DNA from: Deltaproteobacteria bacterium
Lineage (GTDB): Bacteria; Desulfobacterota; DSM-4660; Desulfatiglandales; HGW-15
DNA: 21,607 bases
Direction of reading: 5' to 3'
Assembly (NCBI GenBank): GCA_021737245.1
Contig: JAIPEI010000010.1
Coordinates: 1 to 21,607 of the forward strand
In this document: positions 5,254 through 13,343 of the stretch, piece by piece
Numbering within the stretch: position 1 is the first letter of the stretch
Layout: every line of letters starts with the position of its first letter
Notes under the pieces: generated by a model
What the model was told of the DNA's origin: nothing
Database searches by the model: none
The model's input: the letters and a program-made list of their open reading frames with translations, nothing else
Position numbers and translations under genes: made by a program

Positions 5254-7662
5254 ATGAATATGATGAAAGAGATGAGCGAGAAAGAGATCAGTTACGCGGC
5301 GTCGGACATCAAGGTTCTCGAGGGACTGCTGGCCGTTCGGAAGAGACCGGCCATGTACATCGGGAACACCGCATCCGAAGGTCTACACCACCTGGTCTAC
5401 GAGGTAGTGGACAACAGCATCGACGAGGCCCTGGCCGGCTACTGCGACAACGTGGAGGTCCGGGTTTTGACGGACAACAGCGTGATCGTGTCGGACAACG
5501 GGCGAGGCATTCCCGTGGACATGCACGAGGCCGAAGGAATTCCGGCGCTCGAGGTCGTCATGACCAAGCTCCACGCGGGAGGAAAGTTCGACAACAAGAC
5601 CTATCGCGTCTCCGGAGGCCTTCACGGAGTGGGGGTCTCCGTGGTGAACGCCCTGTCCGAGTTCCTGGAGGTTGAGGTCTACCGCGACGGAAAGATCCAT
5701 CACCAGCGGTACGAAAGGGGGCGGACGGCTTCGTCTCTGGAGGTGCTGGGTGAGACGGGAAAGCGGGGGACTCTGATCACATTCAGGCCCGATCCCGAGA
5801 TTTTTCCGAAGATCGAGTTCGACTACGAGATCCTGGCCAAGAGAATGCGGGAGCTCGCGTTCCTCACCAGCGGTCTGAGGATCAAGGTGTCGGATGAGCG
5901 GAGCGGGCAGAAGCAGGAGTTCCTGTACGAAGGCGGGATCAAGTCCTTTGTCGACTATCTGAACAAGAACAAGGAGGTGATCCACCCGCAACCGATCCAC
6001 ATCTCCAGCGAAAAGAGCGGCGTGCTCATGGAGGTGGCGTTTCAGTACAACAACACCTACAAGGAGAACACATACACCTTCGCCAACAACATCAATACGC
6101 GGGAGGGCGGAAGCCATCTGAGCGGATTCAAGGCGGCGCTGACGCGGAGCGTGAATCTGTACCTCCAGAACTCGCCCATGGCCAAGACCTACAAGGAAAA
6201 GCTGAGCGGGGACGACGTCCGGGAGGGGTTGACCGCCATCGTCAGCGTGAAGCTGCCCGAGCCTCAGTTCGAAGGCCAGACCAAGACCAAGCTGGGAAAC
6301 AGCGAGGTCAAAGGTCTCGTGGAGAACCTGATCAACGAGGGCCTGAGCAGCTACTTCGAGGAGAATCCCAAGGTAATCAAGGCGATCCTGTCCAAGGTGG
6401 TCGAGGCCGCCCGCGCAAGGGAGGCCGCCCGCAAGGCCCGGGACCTGGCGCGACGAAAAGGGATCCTTTCCGATCATTCCCTTCCGGGGAAGCTGGCGGA
6501 CTGCCAGGAGCGGGATCCCAAGCGAAGCGAGATCTTCATCGTGGAGGGCGACTCGGCCGGCGGTTCGGCCAAGCAGGGCCGGGACCGCAGGAACCAGGCC
6601 GTGCTGCCCCTCAAGGGGAAGATCCTGAACGTGGAGAAGGCCCGGTTCGACAAGATGATCTCCAGCGAGGAGATCCGAACCATGATCGCGGCCCTGGGGA
6701 CGGGGATCGGCGAAAAGGATTACAACATCGATTCCCTGCGGTACCACACGGTCGTCATCATGACGGATGCGGACGTGGACGGGAGTCACATACGAACGCT
6801 CCTCCTGACCTTCTTTTTCCGCCAGATGCCCGAGCTGATCGAGCAGGGCCACCTGTATGTGGCCCAACCGCCTCTGTATCGGCTCGTGTGGGGGAAGAGC
6901 GAGTTTTACCTCAAGACGGAGGAAGGCCTCAACCAGTTCCTGCTGGAACGGATCGCCGAGAAGGAGAAAGTGGTCCTGGAAAACGGGGACGTGCTGGCGG
7001 GGAAGAAGCTGGTGCGGATCCTGAGCGGGCTCATCTCCTTCTATGAGAGCCTCAACAAGCTCTCGAGAAGAGGGCACAGCCCGCGGTTCATCGAGTTCCT
7101 GGTCATGGAGGACGTGAAGGACAAAGACCGCTTCCGAAGCAGGGAGTTCATGGACGACTTCTTCGAGAAGCTGGAGGAGAACGGGTTCCAGGTCCGGGAC
7201 GTGGAACTGGACGAGGAGGAGGGGTTTTACGAGTTCGCCGTGACCGAGACGGCGAACGGCGGGCAGACCTCCAGGGTGAACTGGGAGTTCCTCTCCTCCC
7301 CGGAGCTCCGGCAGCTCATGAGCATCTCCGAGGAGTATCGTCTCCTCAAGGAGGGAAGCTACACCGTGGAAGGGGACGGAGGGAAGAAGCGGATCGAGGA
7401 TCCCCAGGCCCTGCTCAACCGGCTCATGGAGCGGGCCAAGAAGGGATTGGGCATTCAGCGGTACAAAGGCCTGGGTGAGATGAATCCGAATCAGCTCTGG
7501 ACCACCACCATGGATCCCGAGAAACGCACCCTGCTCAGGGTGGACATCAAGGACGCCGTCGAGGCGGACGACATCTTCAACGTCCTCATGGGCGACAAGG
7601 TCGAACCCAGGAGGGAGTTCATTCAGAACAACGCTCTGGAGGTGACCGAGCTCGACATCTAG
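5254..7662 (+). CDS. gyrB: DNA gyrase subunit B
   Basis: This is the ATPase subunit of type II topoisomerase, which introduces negative supercoils with GyrA. The order is: GHKL ATPase domain (VDNSIDEAL, DNGRGIPV, and the ATP lid GGLHGVGVSVVNAL), transducer, TOPRIM domain with EGDSAGG (near residue 431) and DADVDGSHI (near 505), then a roughly 170-residue insertion within the C-terminal part, as in E. coli GyrB. The end RREFIQNNALEV is typical. Length is about 802 residues, close to the 804 of E. coli. The start is uncertain: in-frame ATGs lie at 5254, 5260, 5263 and 5272, and a TTG at 5233. None has a strong ribosome site, and the conserved core begins only at YAASDIKVLEGL. It lies in a dnaN-gyrB-gyrA series. 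Confidence 0.96.
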   Translation: MNMMKEMSEKEISYAASDIKVLEGLLAVRKRPAMYIGNTASEGLHHLVYEVVDNSIDEALAGYCDNVEVRVLTDNSVIVSDNGRGIPVDMHEAEGIPALEVVMTKLHAGGKFDNKTYRVSGGLHGVGVSVVNALSEFLEVEVYRDGKIHHQRYERGRTASSLEVLGETGKRGTLITFRPDPEIFPKIEFDYEILAKRMRELAFLTSGLRIKVSDERSGQKQEFLYEGGIKSFVDYLNKNKEVIHPQPIHISSEKSGVLMEVAFQYNNTYKENTYTFANNINTREGGSHLSGFKAALTRSVNLYLQNSPMAKTYKEKLSGDDVREGLTAIVSVKLPEPQFEGQTKTKLGNSEVKGLVENLINEGLSSYFEENPKVIKAILSKVVEAARAREAARKARDLARRKGILSDHSLPGKLADCQERDPKRSEIFIVEGDSAGGSAKQGRDRRNQAVLPLKGKILNVEKARFDKMISSEEIRTMIAALGTGIGEKDYNIDSLRYHTVVIMTDADVDGSHIRTLLLTFFFRQMPELIEQGHLYVAQPPLYRLVWGKSEFYLKTEEGLNQFLLERIAEKEKVVLENGDVLAGKKLVRILSGLISFYESLNKLSRRGHSPRFIEFLVMEDVKDKDRFRSREFMDDFFEKLEENGFQVRDVELDEEEGFYEFAVTETANGGQTSRVNWEFLSSPELRQLMSISEEYRLLKEGSYTVEGDGGKKRIEDPQALLNRLMERAKKGLGIQRYKGLGEMNPNQLWTTTMDPEKRTLLRVDIKDAVEADDIFNVLMGDKVEPRREFIQNNALEVTELDI

Positions 7663-7668
7663 TTCCGC

Positions 7669-7791
7669 CGGAAATGGTCTTTTTGGCCAATCTCTGCGTC
7701 GATCTGCGAAATCCCTTGTGCGGCGTACTTCCAGTACGCCTCCGCTGGATTTCTTGATCTCCTTGACCTTGACCAAAAATCCTCATTTCCG
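7669..7791. repeat. 123-bp imperfect palindrome between gyrB and gyrA
   Basis: The left arm (7669-7728) and the reverse complement of the right arm (7734-7791) align over almost their whole length with small gaps. They share CGGAAATG, TTTTTGG, GAAATCC and GGCGTAC. The centre is a perfect hairpin, GGCGTAC, TTCCA, GTACGCC (7722-7740). There is no ORF inside and no transposase nearby. The architecture resembles a REP/MITE-like dispersed element or a large processing or termination hairpin in the gyrB-gyrA transcript. Copies elsewhere in the genome cannot be tested here. Confidence 0.6.
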
Positions 7792-7858
7792 AGCCGGATC
7801 GATCCCTCTGATCTTGAAGAAAAATGAATCGTTTCTGAAGGACGAACCCAAAAAGCCC

Positions 7859-7887
7859 CCGAAAAGATATAGCTTGTATTTTTTCGG
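7859..7887. repeat. Inverted repeat upstream of gyrA
   Basis: CCGAAAA (7859-7865) and TTTTCGG (7881-7887) flank a 15-nt AT-rich loop about 90 bp before gyrA. It could belong to a gyrA promoter or operator. No consensus promoter is evident. The rest of the spacer up to gyrA holds nothing else recognisable. Confidence 0.3.
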
Positions 7888-7974
7888 AAAAGCTTAGGGG
7901 AACCGACAAGGGCCTTCACAGGCTGACAAGGCGGGCGAGGGGAAGTCCTTTCGTCCGCATTTCGGAGAACAGGA

Positions 7975-10404
7975 ATGGAAGAGGATCTGCTGACCAAGAC
8001 CGTCAACATCGAAGAAGAGATGAAGCGGTCCTATCTCGAGTACTCCATGAGCGTCATCGTGGGGCGGGCGCTGCCGGACATCCGGGACGGATTGAAGCCG
8101 GTGCACCGCCGCGTGCTTTTCGGCATGCACGACCTCAAGAACTATCAGGACCGCCCGTACAAGAAGTCCGCCCGCGTGGTGGGCGACGTGATCGGCAAGT
8201 ATCATCCCCACGGAGACGCTGCGGTCTACGACACGATCGTCCGGCTGGCCCAGGACTTTTCCATGCGCTATCCGCTCGTGGACGGGCAGGGGAACTTCGG
8301 TTCCATCGACGGCGATCCCCCCGCGGCCATGCGGTACACGGAAGTGCGCATGACACGGCTGGCCCAGGACTTCCTTTCGGATATCGAAAAGGAAACCGTG
8401 GAGTTCCAGCAGAACTACGACGGTTCTCTCGTGGAGCCCGTGGTCCTGCCCACAACGATCCCCAACCTCCTGGTGAACGGCTCGTCGGGTATCGCCGTGG
8501 GAATGGCCACGAACATCCCCCCGCACAATCTCGGAGAGATCTGCAGCGCCATTGAAAGACTCATCGACGAGCCGGACGTGGAGATCGACGAGCTCGCCCG
8601 TCTTGTACCTGCGCCGGATTTTCCCACCGCCGGCTTCATTCTGGGGCGCGGCGGGGCCCTGGAAGCGTATCGCAGCGGGCGGGGCATCGTGAGGGTGCGG
8701 GCCAGGGCTTTCGTGGAGCTGGTGGGCAAGACCCGGGAGAGGATCATCGTCTCGGAAATTCCCTACCTGGTGAACAAGAACAAGCTGCTCGAGAAGATAG
8801 CCGATCTCGTCAAAGAGAAGAAGGTGGAGGGCATCTCCGACATCCGCGACGAGTCCGACCGCGACGGCATGCGGATCGTCATCGAGATCAAGAAAGACGC
8901 TCGGGCCCTGGTCATCCTGAACAGGCTCTACAAGTACACCCAGATGGAGACCTCCTTCGGGATGATCATGCTGGCCATCGTCAACGGCAAGCCGGAGATC
9001 CTCAACCTCAAGGAGATTCTCGAGCACTTCATATCGCATCGCCGCGAGATCATCATCCGGCGGACCCTGTTCGATCTTCGAAAGGCCGAGGAGCGGGCGC
9101 ACATCCTGGAGGGTTTGAAAAAGGCACTCGATTTCCTGGATGACGTCATCGAGCTCATTCGCGCGTCCTCGGATCCCAGGGAGGCCAAGGGGCGTCTCAT
9201 CGAGGAGTTCGAGTTCTCCGACGTGCAGGCCCAGGCCATCCTGGACATGCGCCTTCAGAGGTTGACGGGCCTTGAACGCGAGAAGATCGAATCCGAGTAC
9301 CGGCAACTCATTCAGGATATCGAGCGGTACCGGGCCATCCTCGGCAGCAAGGCCATGGTCCTGGACGTAATCAAGCAGGAGACACGGGAGATCCGGGAGA
9401 AGTACGGTGACGAGAGACGCACCGAGATCCTGGCGGACACCGGCGACATCGCCGTGGAGGATTTAATCGCCGAGGAGGATATGGTGGTCACGGTCAGCCA
9501 CCAGGGTTACATCAAGCGCAACCCGATCAGCCTTTACAGGGCGCAGCGCCGCGGCGGGAAGGGTATGACCGGGGCACGCCCCAAAGCGGAGGACTTCGTC
9601 GAGCTCCTGTTCGTGGCGTCCAGCCACGACTACCTCCTCTTCTTCACGAACAAGGGCCGGGTTTACTGGAAGAAGGTGCACGAGGTCCCGGAGGCCGGGC
9701 GCACCTCCCGGGGCAAGGCCATCGTGAATCTCCTGGAGCTTCAGCGGGGGGAGCGGGTCGCCACGACCCTGTCCGTCCGCGACTTCGAAGAAGGCAACTA
9801 CGTGGTCATGGCGACGCGGAAGGGCCTTGTGAAGAAGACCGAGCTGAAGGCATACAGCCGGCCCATGGCGAGGGGCATCGTGGGGATTAGAGTCAACCCG
9901 GGCGATGAGCTCATCAGCGTGCGGGTCTCCAGCGGGGAAGAGGACATCTTCATGACCACCCGGGGGGGGAAGTCGATTCGGTTTCACGAGAACGATCTGA
10001 GGAGCATGGGGAGGGTGGCATCGGGAAACATCGGCATCCGCCTGGACGGCGACGACGAGGTGGTGAGCATGGAGGTGATCCAGGAGGGCGCCACCATCCT
10101 GACGGTCACCGAAAACGGTTTCGGAAAACGTACCCGCACAGAGGAGTACCGGATCCAGAGCCGGGGCGGGAAAGGGATCCTGACCATCAAGACCACGGAA
10201 CGGAACGGGCCTGTGGTGTACTCCTACCAGGTCACCGACCAGGACCAGCTCATGATCATCACGGGCCAGGGGAAGATCATCCGCCTGCGGGTGGGGGACA
10301 TCTCCGTGAGGGGCCGGAACACCCAGGGTGTCAAGCTGATCGACCTCGCCGAGGGAGAGCAGGTGGTGGCCGTGGCCAAGGTGATGGAAGAGGAAGACGA
10401 GTAA
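7975..10404 (+). CDS. gyrA: DNA gyrase subunit A
   Basis: This is the DNA-cleaving and rejoining subunit of gyrase. The 809-residue protein has the N-terminal winged-helix/tower region with the catalytic Tyr121 in MRYTEVRM and the conserved SGIAVGMATNIPPHN stretch. A C-terminal beta-propeller carries a canonical GyrA box, QRRGGKG (about 524-530), which separates gyrase from topoisomerase IV. It ends in an acidic tail, MEEEDE. In the quinolone-resistance region HPHGDAAVYDT, the residue aligned to E. coli Ser83 is Ala82, while Asp87 is kept as Asp86. GGAG lies 7 nt before ATG 7975. It is separated from gyrB by a 312-bp spacer holding a large palindrome, so it may have its own promoter. Confidence 0.97.
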   Translation: MEEDLLTKTVNIEEEMKRSYLEYSMSVIVGRALPDIRDGLKPVHRRVLFGMHDLKNYQDRPYKKSARVVGDVIGKYHPHGDAAVYDTIVRLAQDFSMRYPLVDGQGNFGSIDGDPPAAMRYTEVRMTRLAQDFLSDIEKETVEFQQNYDGSLVEPVVLPTTIPNLLVNGSSGIAVGMATNIPPHNLGEICSAIERLIDEPDVEIDELARLVPAPDFPTAGFILGRGGALEAYRSGRGIVRVRARAFVELVGKTRERIIVSEIPYLVNKNKLLEKIADLVKEKKVEGISDIRDESDRDGMRIVIEIKKDARALVILNRLYKYTQMETSFGMIMLAIVNGKPEILNLKEILEHFISHRREIIIRRTLFDLRKAEERAHILEGLKKALDFLDDVIELIRASSDPREAKGRLIEEFEFSDVQAQAILDMRLQRLTGLEREKIESEYRQLIQDIERYRAILGSKAMVLDVIKQETREIREKYGDERRTEILADTGDIAVEDLIAEEDMVVTVSHQGYIKRNPISLYRAQRRGGKGMTGARPKAEDFVELLFVASSHDYLLFFTNKGRVYWKKVHEVPEAGRTSRGKAIVNLLELQRGERVATTLSVRDFEEGNYVVMATRKGLVKKTELKAYSRPMARGIVGIRVNPGDELISVRVSSGEEDIFMTTRGGKSIRFHENDLRSMGRVASGNIGIRLDGDDEVVSMEVIQEGATILTVTENGFGKRTRTEEYRIQSRGGKGILTIKTTERNGPVVYSYQVTDQDQLMIITGQGKIIRLRVGDISVRGRNTQGVKLIDLAEGEQVVAVAKVMEEEDE

Positions 10405-10456
10405 TCGGCCTCCGGACGGATACCGGACATCAAACGCGACGGATGAGGAGATAGGT

Positions 10457-11479
10457 TTGAAACCGCCTCGAGCATGGAGGATCGTCGTGATCGGCGCCGG
10501 GAGCTGGGGAACAGCCCTGGCGGACCTTCTCGCGGAAAAAGGCCACGACGTACGGCTCTGGGTCCGGGAGGAAGAGGTCCACCGCCGGATCCTGGAGCGG
10601 GGAGAGAACCGGGACTTCCTGCCCGGTATCCGGTTGAACCCGTCGCTGAGGCCCGTTCGAACCTATGGGGAGGCCCTGGCGGACCGGGAGCTGGCGCTTC
10701 TCGTGGTTCCCTCCCACGTGATCCGGAGTGTCGTCCAGGGTATCCGGCCGCATCTGGGTTCCGGAACGGAGCTCATGACCGCGACCAAGGGAATCGAGAA
10801 CGACACCCTGATGACGGTTTCCGAGCTGGTCCGGGAGGAGCTGCCGGACCGCGACCCGGGCCGGTTCGCGTGCCTGACCGGACCGAGCTTCGCGCGGGAG
10901 GTGTGCCGCAGGTTGCCGACGGCCGTGACCCTGGCCTGCCCCGAACCGGGGCTCGGAAAGGATCTCCAGGACGTCTTCTCCACGGAGACGTTCCGCGTGT
11001 ACGCCAGCCGGGATCTGGTGGGGACTCAGCTGGGAGGTGCACTCAAAAACGTCATCGCCATCGGGGCCGGGGTCTCGGACGGCCTGGGCTTCGGTGACAA
11101 CGCCCGGGCCGCCCTCATCACCCGGGGTCTGGCGGAGATCACGCGGCTGGCCGTCGCCCTGGGCGCCAACCCGCACACTCTGGCGGGCCTGGCCGGCATG
11201 GGAGACCTTGTACTGACCTGCACCGGGGACCTGAGCCGGAACCGGACCGTGGGCCTGAAGATCGGACAGGGGATGCGTCTCCGGGAAATCACCTCCTCCA
11301 TGAAGATGGTGGCCGAAGGGGTGAAGACGGCCCTCTCGGCGCATGAGCTGGGGAAAAGGGCCGGGGTGGAGCTCCCCATCACGGACCAGGTGTACAGCAT
11401 CCTGTACGAGGACAAGGACCCGCGCGATGCGGTCCGGGACCTGATGGGCCGGCGACTGAAGGATGAGCTGGAGGACTGA
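10457..11479 (+). CDS. gpsA: NAD(P)-dependent glycerol-3-phosphate dehydrogenase
   Basis: It reduces dihydroxyacetone phosphate to sn-glycerol-3-phosphate, the backbone for phospholipids, in the cytoplasm. The 340-residue protein has the Rossmann motif VIGAGSWGTALADLL (dinucleotide loop at residues 13-18). It also has the family stretches ATKGIE and LTGPSFAREV, and the catalytic-lysine motif GGALKNVIAIGAG (Lys197), followed by GDNARAALITRGL. The start is a TTG: GAGGAG (10445-10450) lies 6 nt before it, and the protein must start near here to include the nucleotide-binding strand. It follows gyrA by 52 nt on the same strand and may be co-transcribed. It converges on speE. Length is normal for the family. 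Confidence 0.95.
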   Translation: MKPPRAWRIVVIGAGSWGTALADLLAEKGHDVRLWVREEEVHRRILERGENRDFLPGIRLNPSLRPVRTYGEALADRELALLVVPSHVIRSVVQGIRPHLGSGTELMTATKGIENDTLMTVSELVREELPDRDPGRFACLTGPSFAREVCRRLPTAVTLACPEPGLGKDLQDVFSTETFRVYASRDLVGTQLGGALKNVIAIGAGVSDGLGFGDNARAALITRGLAEITRLAVALGANPHTLAGLAGMGDLVLTCTGDLSRNRTVGLKIGQGMRLREITSSMKMVAEGVKTALSAHELGKRAGVELPITDQVYSILYEDKDPRDAVRDLMGRRLKDELED

Positions 11480-11495
11480 AGGACGTGGTCCGAAA

Positions 11496-11569
11496 ACACC
11501 CCTGGGCAGGCCGGGCGCAAGGCGGCATTTCACATGCCGCCGCTAGGTTGGACGGGCACGGCGGGGTGT
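11496..11569. terminator. Imperfect palindrome between convergent gpsA and speE, possible bidirectional terminator
   Basis: A strong core hairpin, GGCGGCAT (11521-11528), loop TTCAC, ATGCCGCC (11534-11541), sits inside a wider imperfect inverted repeat whose ends are ACACCCC (11496-11502) and GGGGTGT (11563-11569). It fills most of the 132-bp gap between the two stop codons. There is no classic T-run on either side. A termination or transcript-end role is inferred from position; a dispersed repeat is the alternative. Confidence 0.45.
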
Positions 11570-11611
11570 AAAACCTCGCCCTGCAGCCCGAGAATTGGAC
11601 AGGTTTTTCCC

Positions 11612-12523
11612 TCAACAGCTGAAGTTCTCCTGTCTCCGGGCGGCCTCCTCCGGAAGGAGCCGGAGGAAGCGGCGGGGGAGGGCGAAGGAGGCGCGGTGAA
11701 GGGCGGGGGTGTAGTAGTCGAGGTCGCCGAGGGCCCGGACGCGCGCCGGGTCGGGGTCGGCGGCGAGGGGATCCGGCCCCAGGGAGCAGAAGGCGAAGCC
11801 GATCACCCCGCTGGTATAGGTGGGAACGAGGGTGTTGTAGTAGGCGAAGACCGGAAAGAGGCCCGAGAGGGTACTTGAAATTCTTCGAACCAGGTCCTCG
11901 AACACGAAGCAGGACTCGGCCTGGACCACGGCGATGCCCCCGGGGCGCAGGGCCTTGCGGAGGTCCCGGTAGAAGGGTTCCCCGAAGATGCCCACGGCCG
12001 GGCCGACCGGGTCGGAGCTGTCCACCAGGATCACGTCCCATGCGTTCGGGTTCTCCCGAACGAAGGCTGTGGCGTCGGCCACGTGGACGGAGACCCTGGG
12101 GTCGTCGAACCCCTTGCCGAGCCGCGGAAGGAAGCGGCGGCTCGCTTCGATGACCTCGCCGTCGATCTCGCAGAGATCCGCCCGGCGGACGGCGGCATGG
12201 CGGAGAACCTCGCGCAGGGTCCCGCCGTCGCCGCCGCCCACCACGAGGACGCGCCCGGGTGAGGGGTGGGTGATCAGGGGCACGTGGACCAGCATCTCGT
12301 GGTATCCGGTCTCGTCGAACTCCGCCGCCTGGATGTTTCCGTCCAGGACCAGCACACGGCCCAGGGGACCGGCCTCGGCGACGACCAGCTCCTGGTAAGC
12401 GGTCTGCTGATGGAGGAGAACGCGGTCGAATCGCACGGCAAGCCCGTAATACCCTTCCAGCTCAGGTGCTTCCAGGAAGAAGGACCCGGCCCGGATCTTC
12501 CCGCCCCATTCCGGTTCGTCCAC
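11612..12523 (-). CDS. speE: Polyamine aminopropyltransferase (spermidine synthase)
   Basis: It transfers the aminopropyl group of decarboxylated SAM to putrescine (or a related diamine) to make spermidine. The 303-residue protein shows the small N-terminal beta domain (TAYQELVV, GRVLVLDGNIQ, ETGYHEMLVHVPL). The Rossmann methyltransferase-like fold follows, with VVGGGDGGTLREVL (GGGDGG at 96-101), CEIDGEVI (118-125) and the active-site VDSSDPVGP (catalytic Asp near 168). The start is a GTG at 12523, preceded by GGGGGTGA. It lies 81 nt downstream of speD on the same strand, so the two probably form a speD-speE operon. Length is slightly above the usual 275-290. Substrate choice (putrescine versus other amines) cannot be fixed from sequence. 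Confidence 0.93.
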   Translation of the reverse strand: MDEPEWGGKIRAGSFFLEAPELEGYYGLAVRFDRVLLHQQTAYQELVVAEAGPLGRVLVLDGNIQAAEFDETGYHEMLVHVPLITHPSPGRVLVVGGGDGGTLREVLRHAAVRRADLCEIDGEVIEASRRFLPRLGKGFDDPRVSVHVADATAFVRENPNAWDVILVDSSDPVGPAVGIFGEPFYRDLRKALRPGGIAVVQAESCFVFEDLVRRISSTLSGLFPVFAYYNTLVPTYTSGVIGFAFCSLGPDPLAADPDPARVRALGDLDYYTPALHRASFALPRRFLRLLPEEAARRQENFSC

Positions 12524-12604
12524 GGTTCACCCCCGGGAATCAAGGGATCGTTTCTGCGGTGAAATTTGACGGCCCGCCTAGGCCGCACGCCGGAGGTGGC
12601 GGAA

Positions 12605-13015
12605 TCAGGTCTCCGGCACGCAGTAAAGGTTCGGTTCGGGCTTGTGCCGGATCATCTCGTCCGGAAGGTCGAGCATGCCGCGGGTGAGAAGCATTTTCTG
12701 GATGGCTTCCGCGCCGAAACCCCGGCGCAGCGTCTCCACCGCGACGTCCATGTCGATCTGGTCACCGCAGGTGAAGATGTCCACGGCCGCGTAACCGTAC
12801 TCCGGCCAGGTGTGGATGGAGAAGTGAGACTCGGAGATGATCACGACCCCGCTTACACCCTGGGGCGAGAACTGGTGAAAGAACGGCTGGATCAGGGTGG
12901 CGCCGGAGGCCTCCACGGCTTCGGTCATGACGCGGCGGACCCGCTCGCGGTCGTCCAGAGCGGTTGAAGGGCATCCTTCCAACTCGAGGATCAAGTGGTA
13001 CCCCAATGATTTCAT
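12605..13015 (-). CDS. speD: S-adenosylmethionine decarboxylase proenzyme
   Basis: It decarboxylates SAM to supply the aminopropyl donor for SpeE. The 136-residue proenzyme is of the small prokaryotic (class 1B) type and self-cleaves to form a pyruvoyl cofactor. The motif SESHFSIHTWPEYGYAAVDI contains the cleavage site Glu62-Ser63 with His68, and FTCGD supplies Cys83. The open frame extends 83 codons further upstream, but ATG 13015 is chosen because AGGAGG lies about 7 nt upstream and the conserved protein begins MKSLGYHLILELEGC. The extension would run through a terminator hairpin. It is preceded by a long structured leader with its own promoter and is followed by speE. Confidence 0.95.
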   Translation of the reverse strand: MKSLGYHLILELEGCPSTALDDRERVRRVMTEAVEASGATLIQPFFHQFSPQGVSGVVIISESHFSIHTWPEYGYAAVDIFTCGDQIDMDVAVETLRRGFGAEAIQKMLLTRGMLDLPDEMIRHKPEPNLYCVPET

Positions 13016-13058
13016 CTCCGCCCTCCTCTCGGTTCGATCGGCAACCCGCCGGACGCTG

Positions 13059-13112
13059 AAAAAAAACAAGCTACCAGCATGCGTCGCCGCGGGGGCGGGG
13101 GTTGGTAGCTTG
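13059..13112 (-). terminator. Intrinsic terminator in the speD leader
   Basis: On the minus strand CAAGCTACCA (13112-13103) and TGGTAGCTTG (13076-13067) form a perfect 10-bp stem around a 26-nt GC-rich loop, followed at once by eight T residues (13066-13059). It ends only 43 nt before the speD start codon. A terminator this close upstream of a gene, and far from the previous gene, suggests premature-termination control of speD-speE. Confidence 0.85.
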
Positions 13113-13259
13113 GGCAGGGGCCGGAGCAGGACCGCACACCCCGTCCTCCAACGCCGTGCAGGAGGACGCTTCGTGAGCGGCCTTGACCGGTGCCGCAATC
13201 TGTGTCTCTCCCCAGCCGGGTTCCCGCCGATCACCGGGATCGGGCGGGAGCCACGCCAT
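13071..13259 (-). CDS. Possible 62-codon leader ORF upstream of speD
   Basis: ATG 13259 has AAGGGGG (13266-13272) 6 nt upstream, a good ribosome site, and lies inside the speD leader about 80 nt from the predicted transcription start. The peptide begins MAWLPPDPGDRREPGW and ends GDACW. Its TAG stop falls inside the descending arm of the terminator stem, so a ribosome finishing the ORF would block that hairpin. The product resembles nothing I recognise and is rich in Pro, Ala and Arg, as expected for chance GC-rich ORFs. It may be a regulatory leader peptide or not translated at all. Confidence 0.25.
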   Translation of the reverse strand: MAWLPPDPGDRREPGWGETQIAAPVKAAHEASSCTALEDGVCGPAPAPAQATNPRPRGDACW

Positions 13260-13343
13260 GGCAAACCCCCTTGGTGTACGGAAATCGCCTAAGGCCTCGG
13301 GAAAACATGATTATTCTGCTCCGACCGCGATTCCAAGTCGTAA

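Larger units (their letters stand above)
13059..13337 (-). ncRNA. Structured 5' leader of speD, candidate attenuator or riboswitch-like RNA
   Basis: The transcript predicted from the 13344-13372 promoter would run about 280 nt to the terminator and about 320 nt to speD. Besides the terminator it contains at least two further stable hairpins: 13223-13231 with 13239-13248 (CCCGCCGAT arm, one bulge) and 13142-13149 with 13161-13168 (CGTCCTCC/GGAGGACG). It does not show the SAM-I core or other riboswitch signatures I can recognise. It could be a leader controlled by SAM, polyamines or translation, or an independent small RNA ending at the terminator. Confidence 0.5.

Noticed and set aside
5383..7776. 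A 797-codon open frame antisense to gyrB
   Set aside because: It mirrors gyrB codon structure in a GC-rich gene and its translation is Leu/His/Val-rich with no recognisable domain. gyrB is unambiguous on the plus strand.
7894..9306. A 470-codon open frame antisense to gyrA
   Set aside because: It runs opposite gyrA, has no recognisable family and has shadow-like composition.
13016..13264. 83-codon N-terminal extension of speD
   Set aside because: It would translate through a strong terminator hairpin and is unlike SpeD. The ATG at 13015 has a good ribosome site and matches the family start.
13059..13337. speD leader as SAM-I riboswitch, SRP RNA, tmRNA, RNase P RNA or 6S RNA
   Set aside because: None of the conserved core sequences of the first four is visible. 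6S RNA could not be excluded by eye, but nothing positively supports it.
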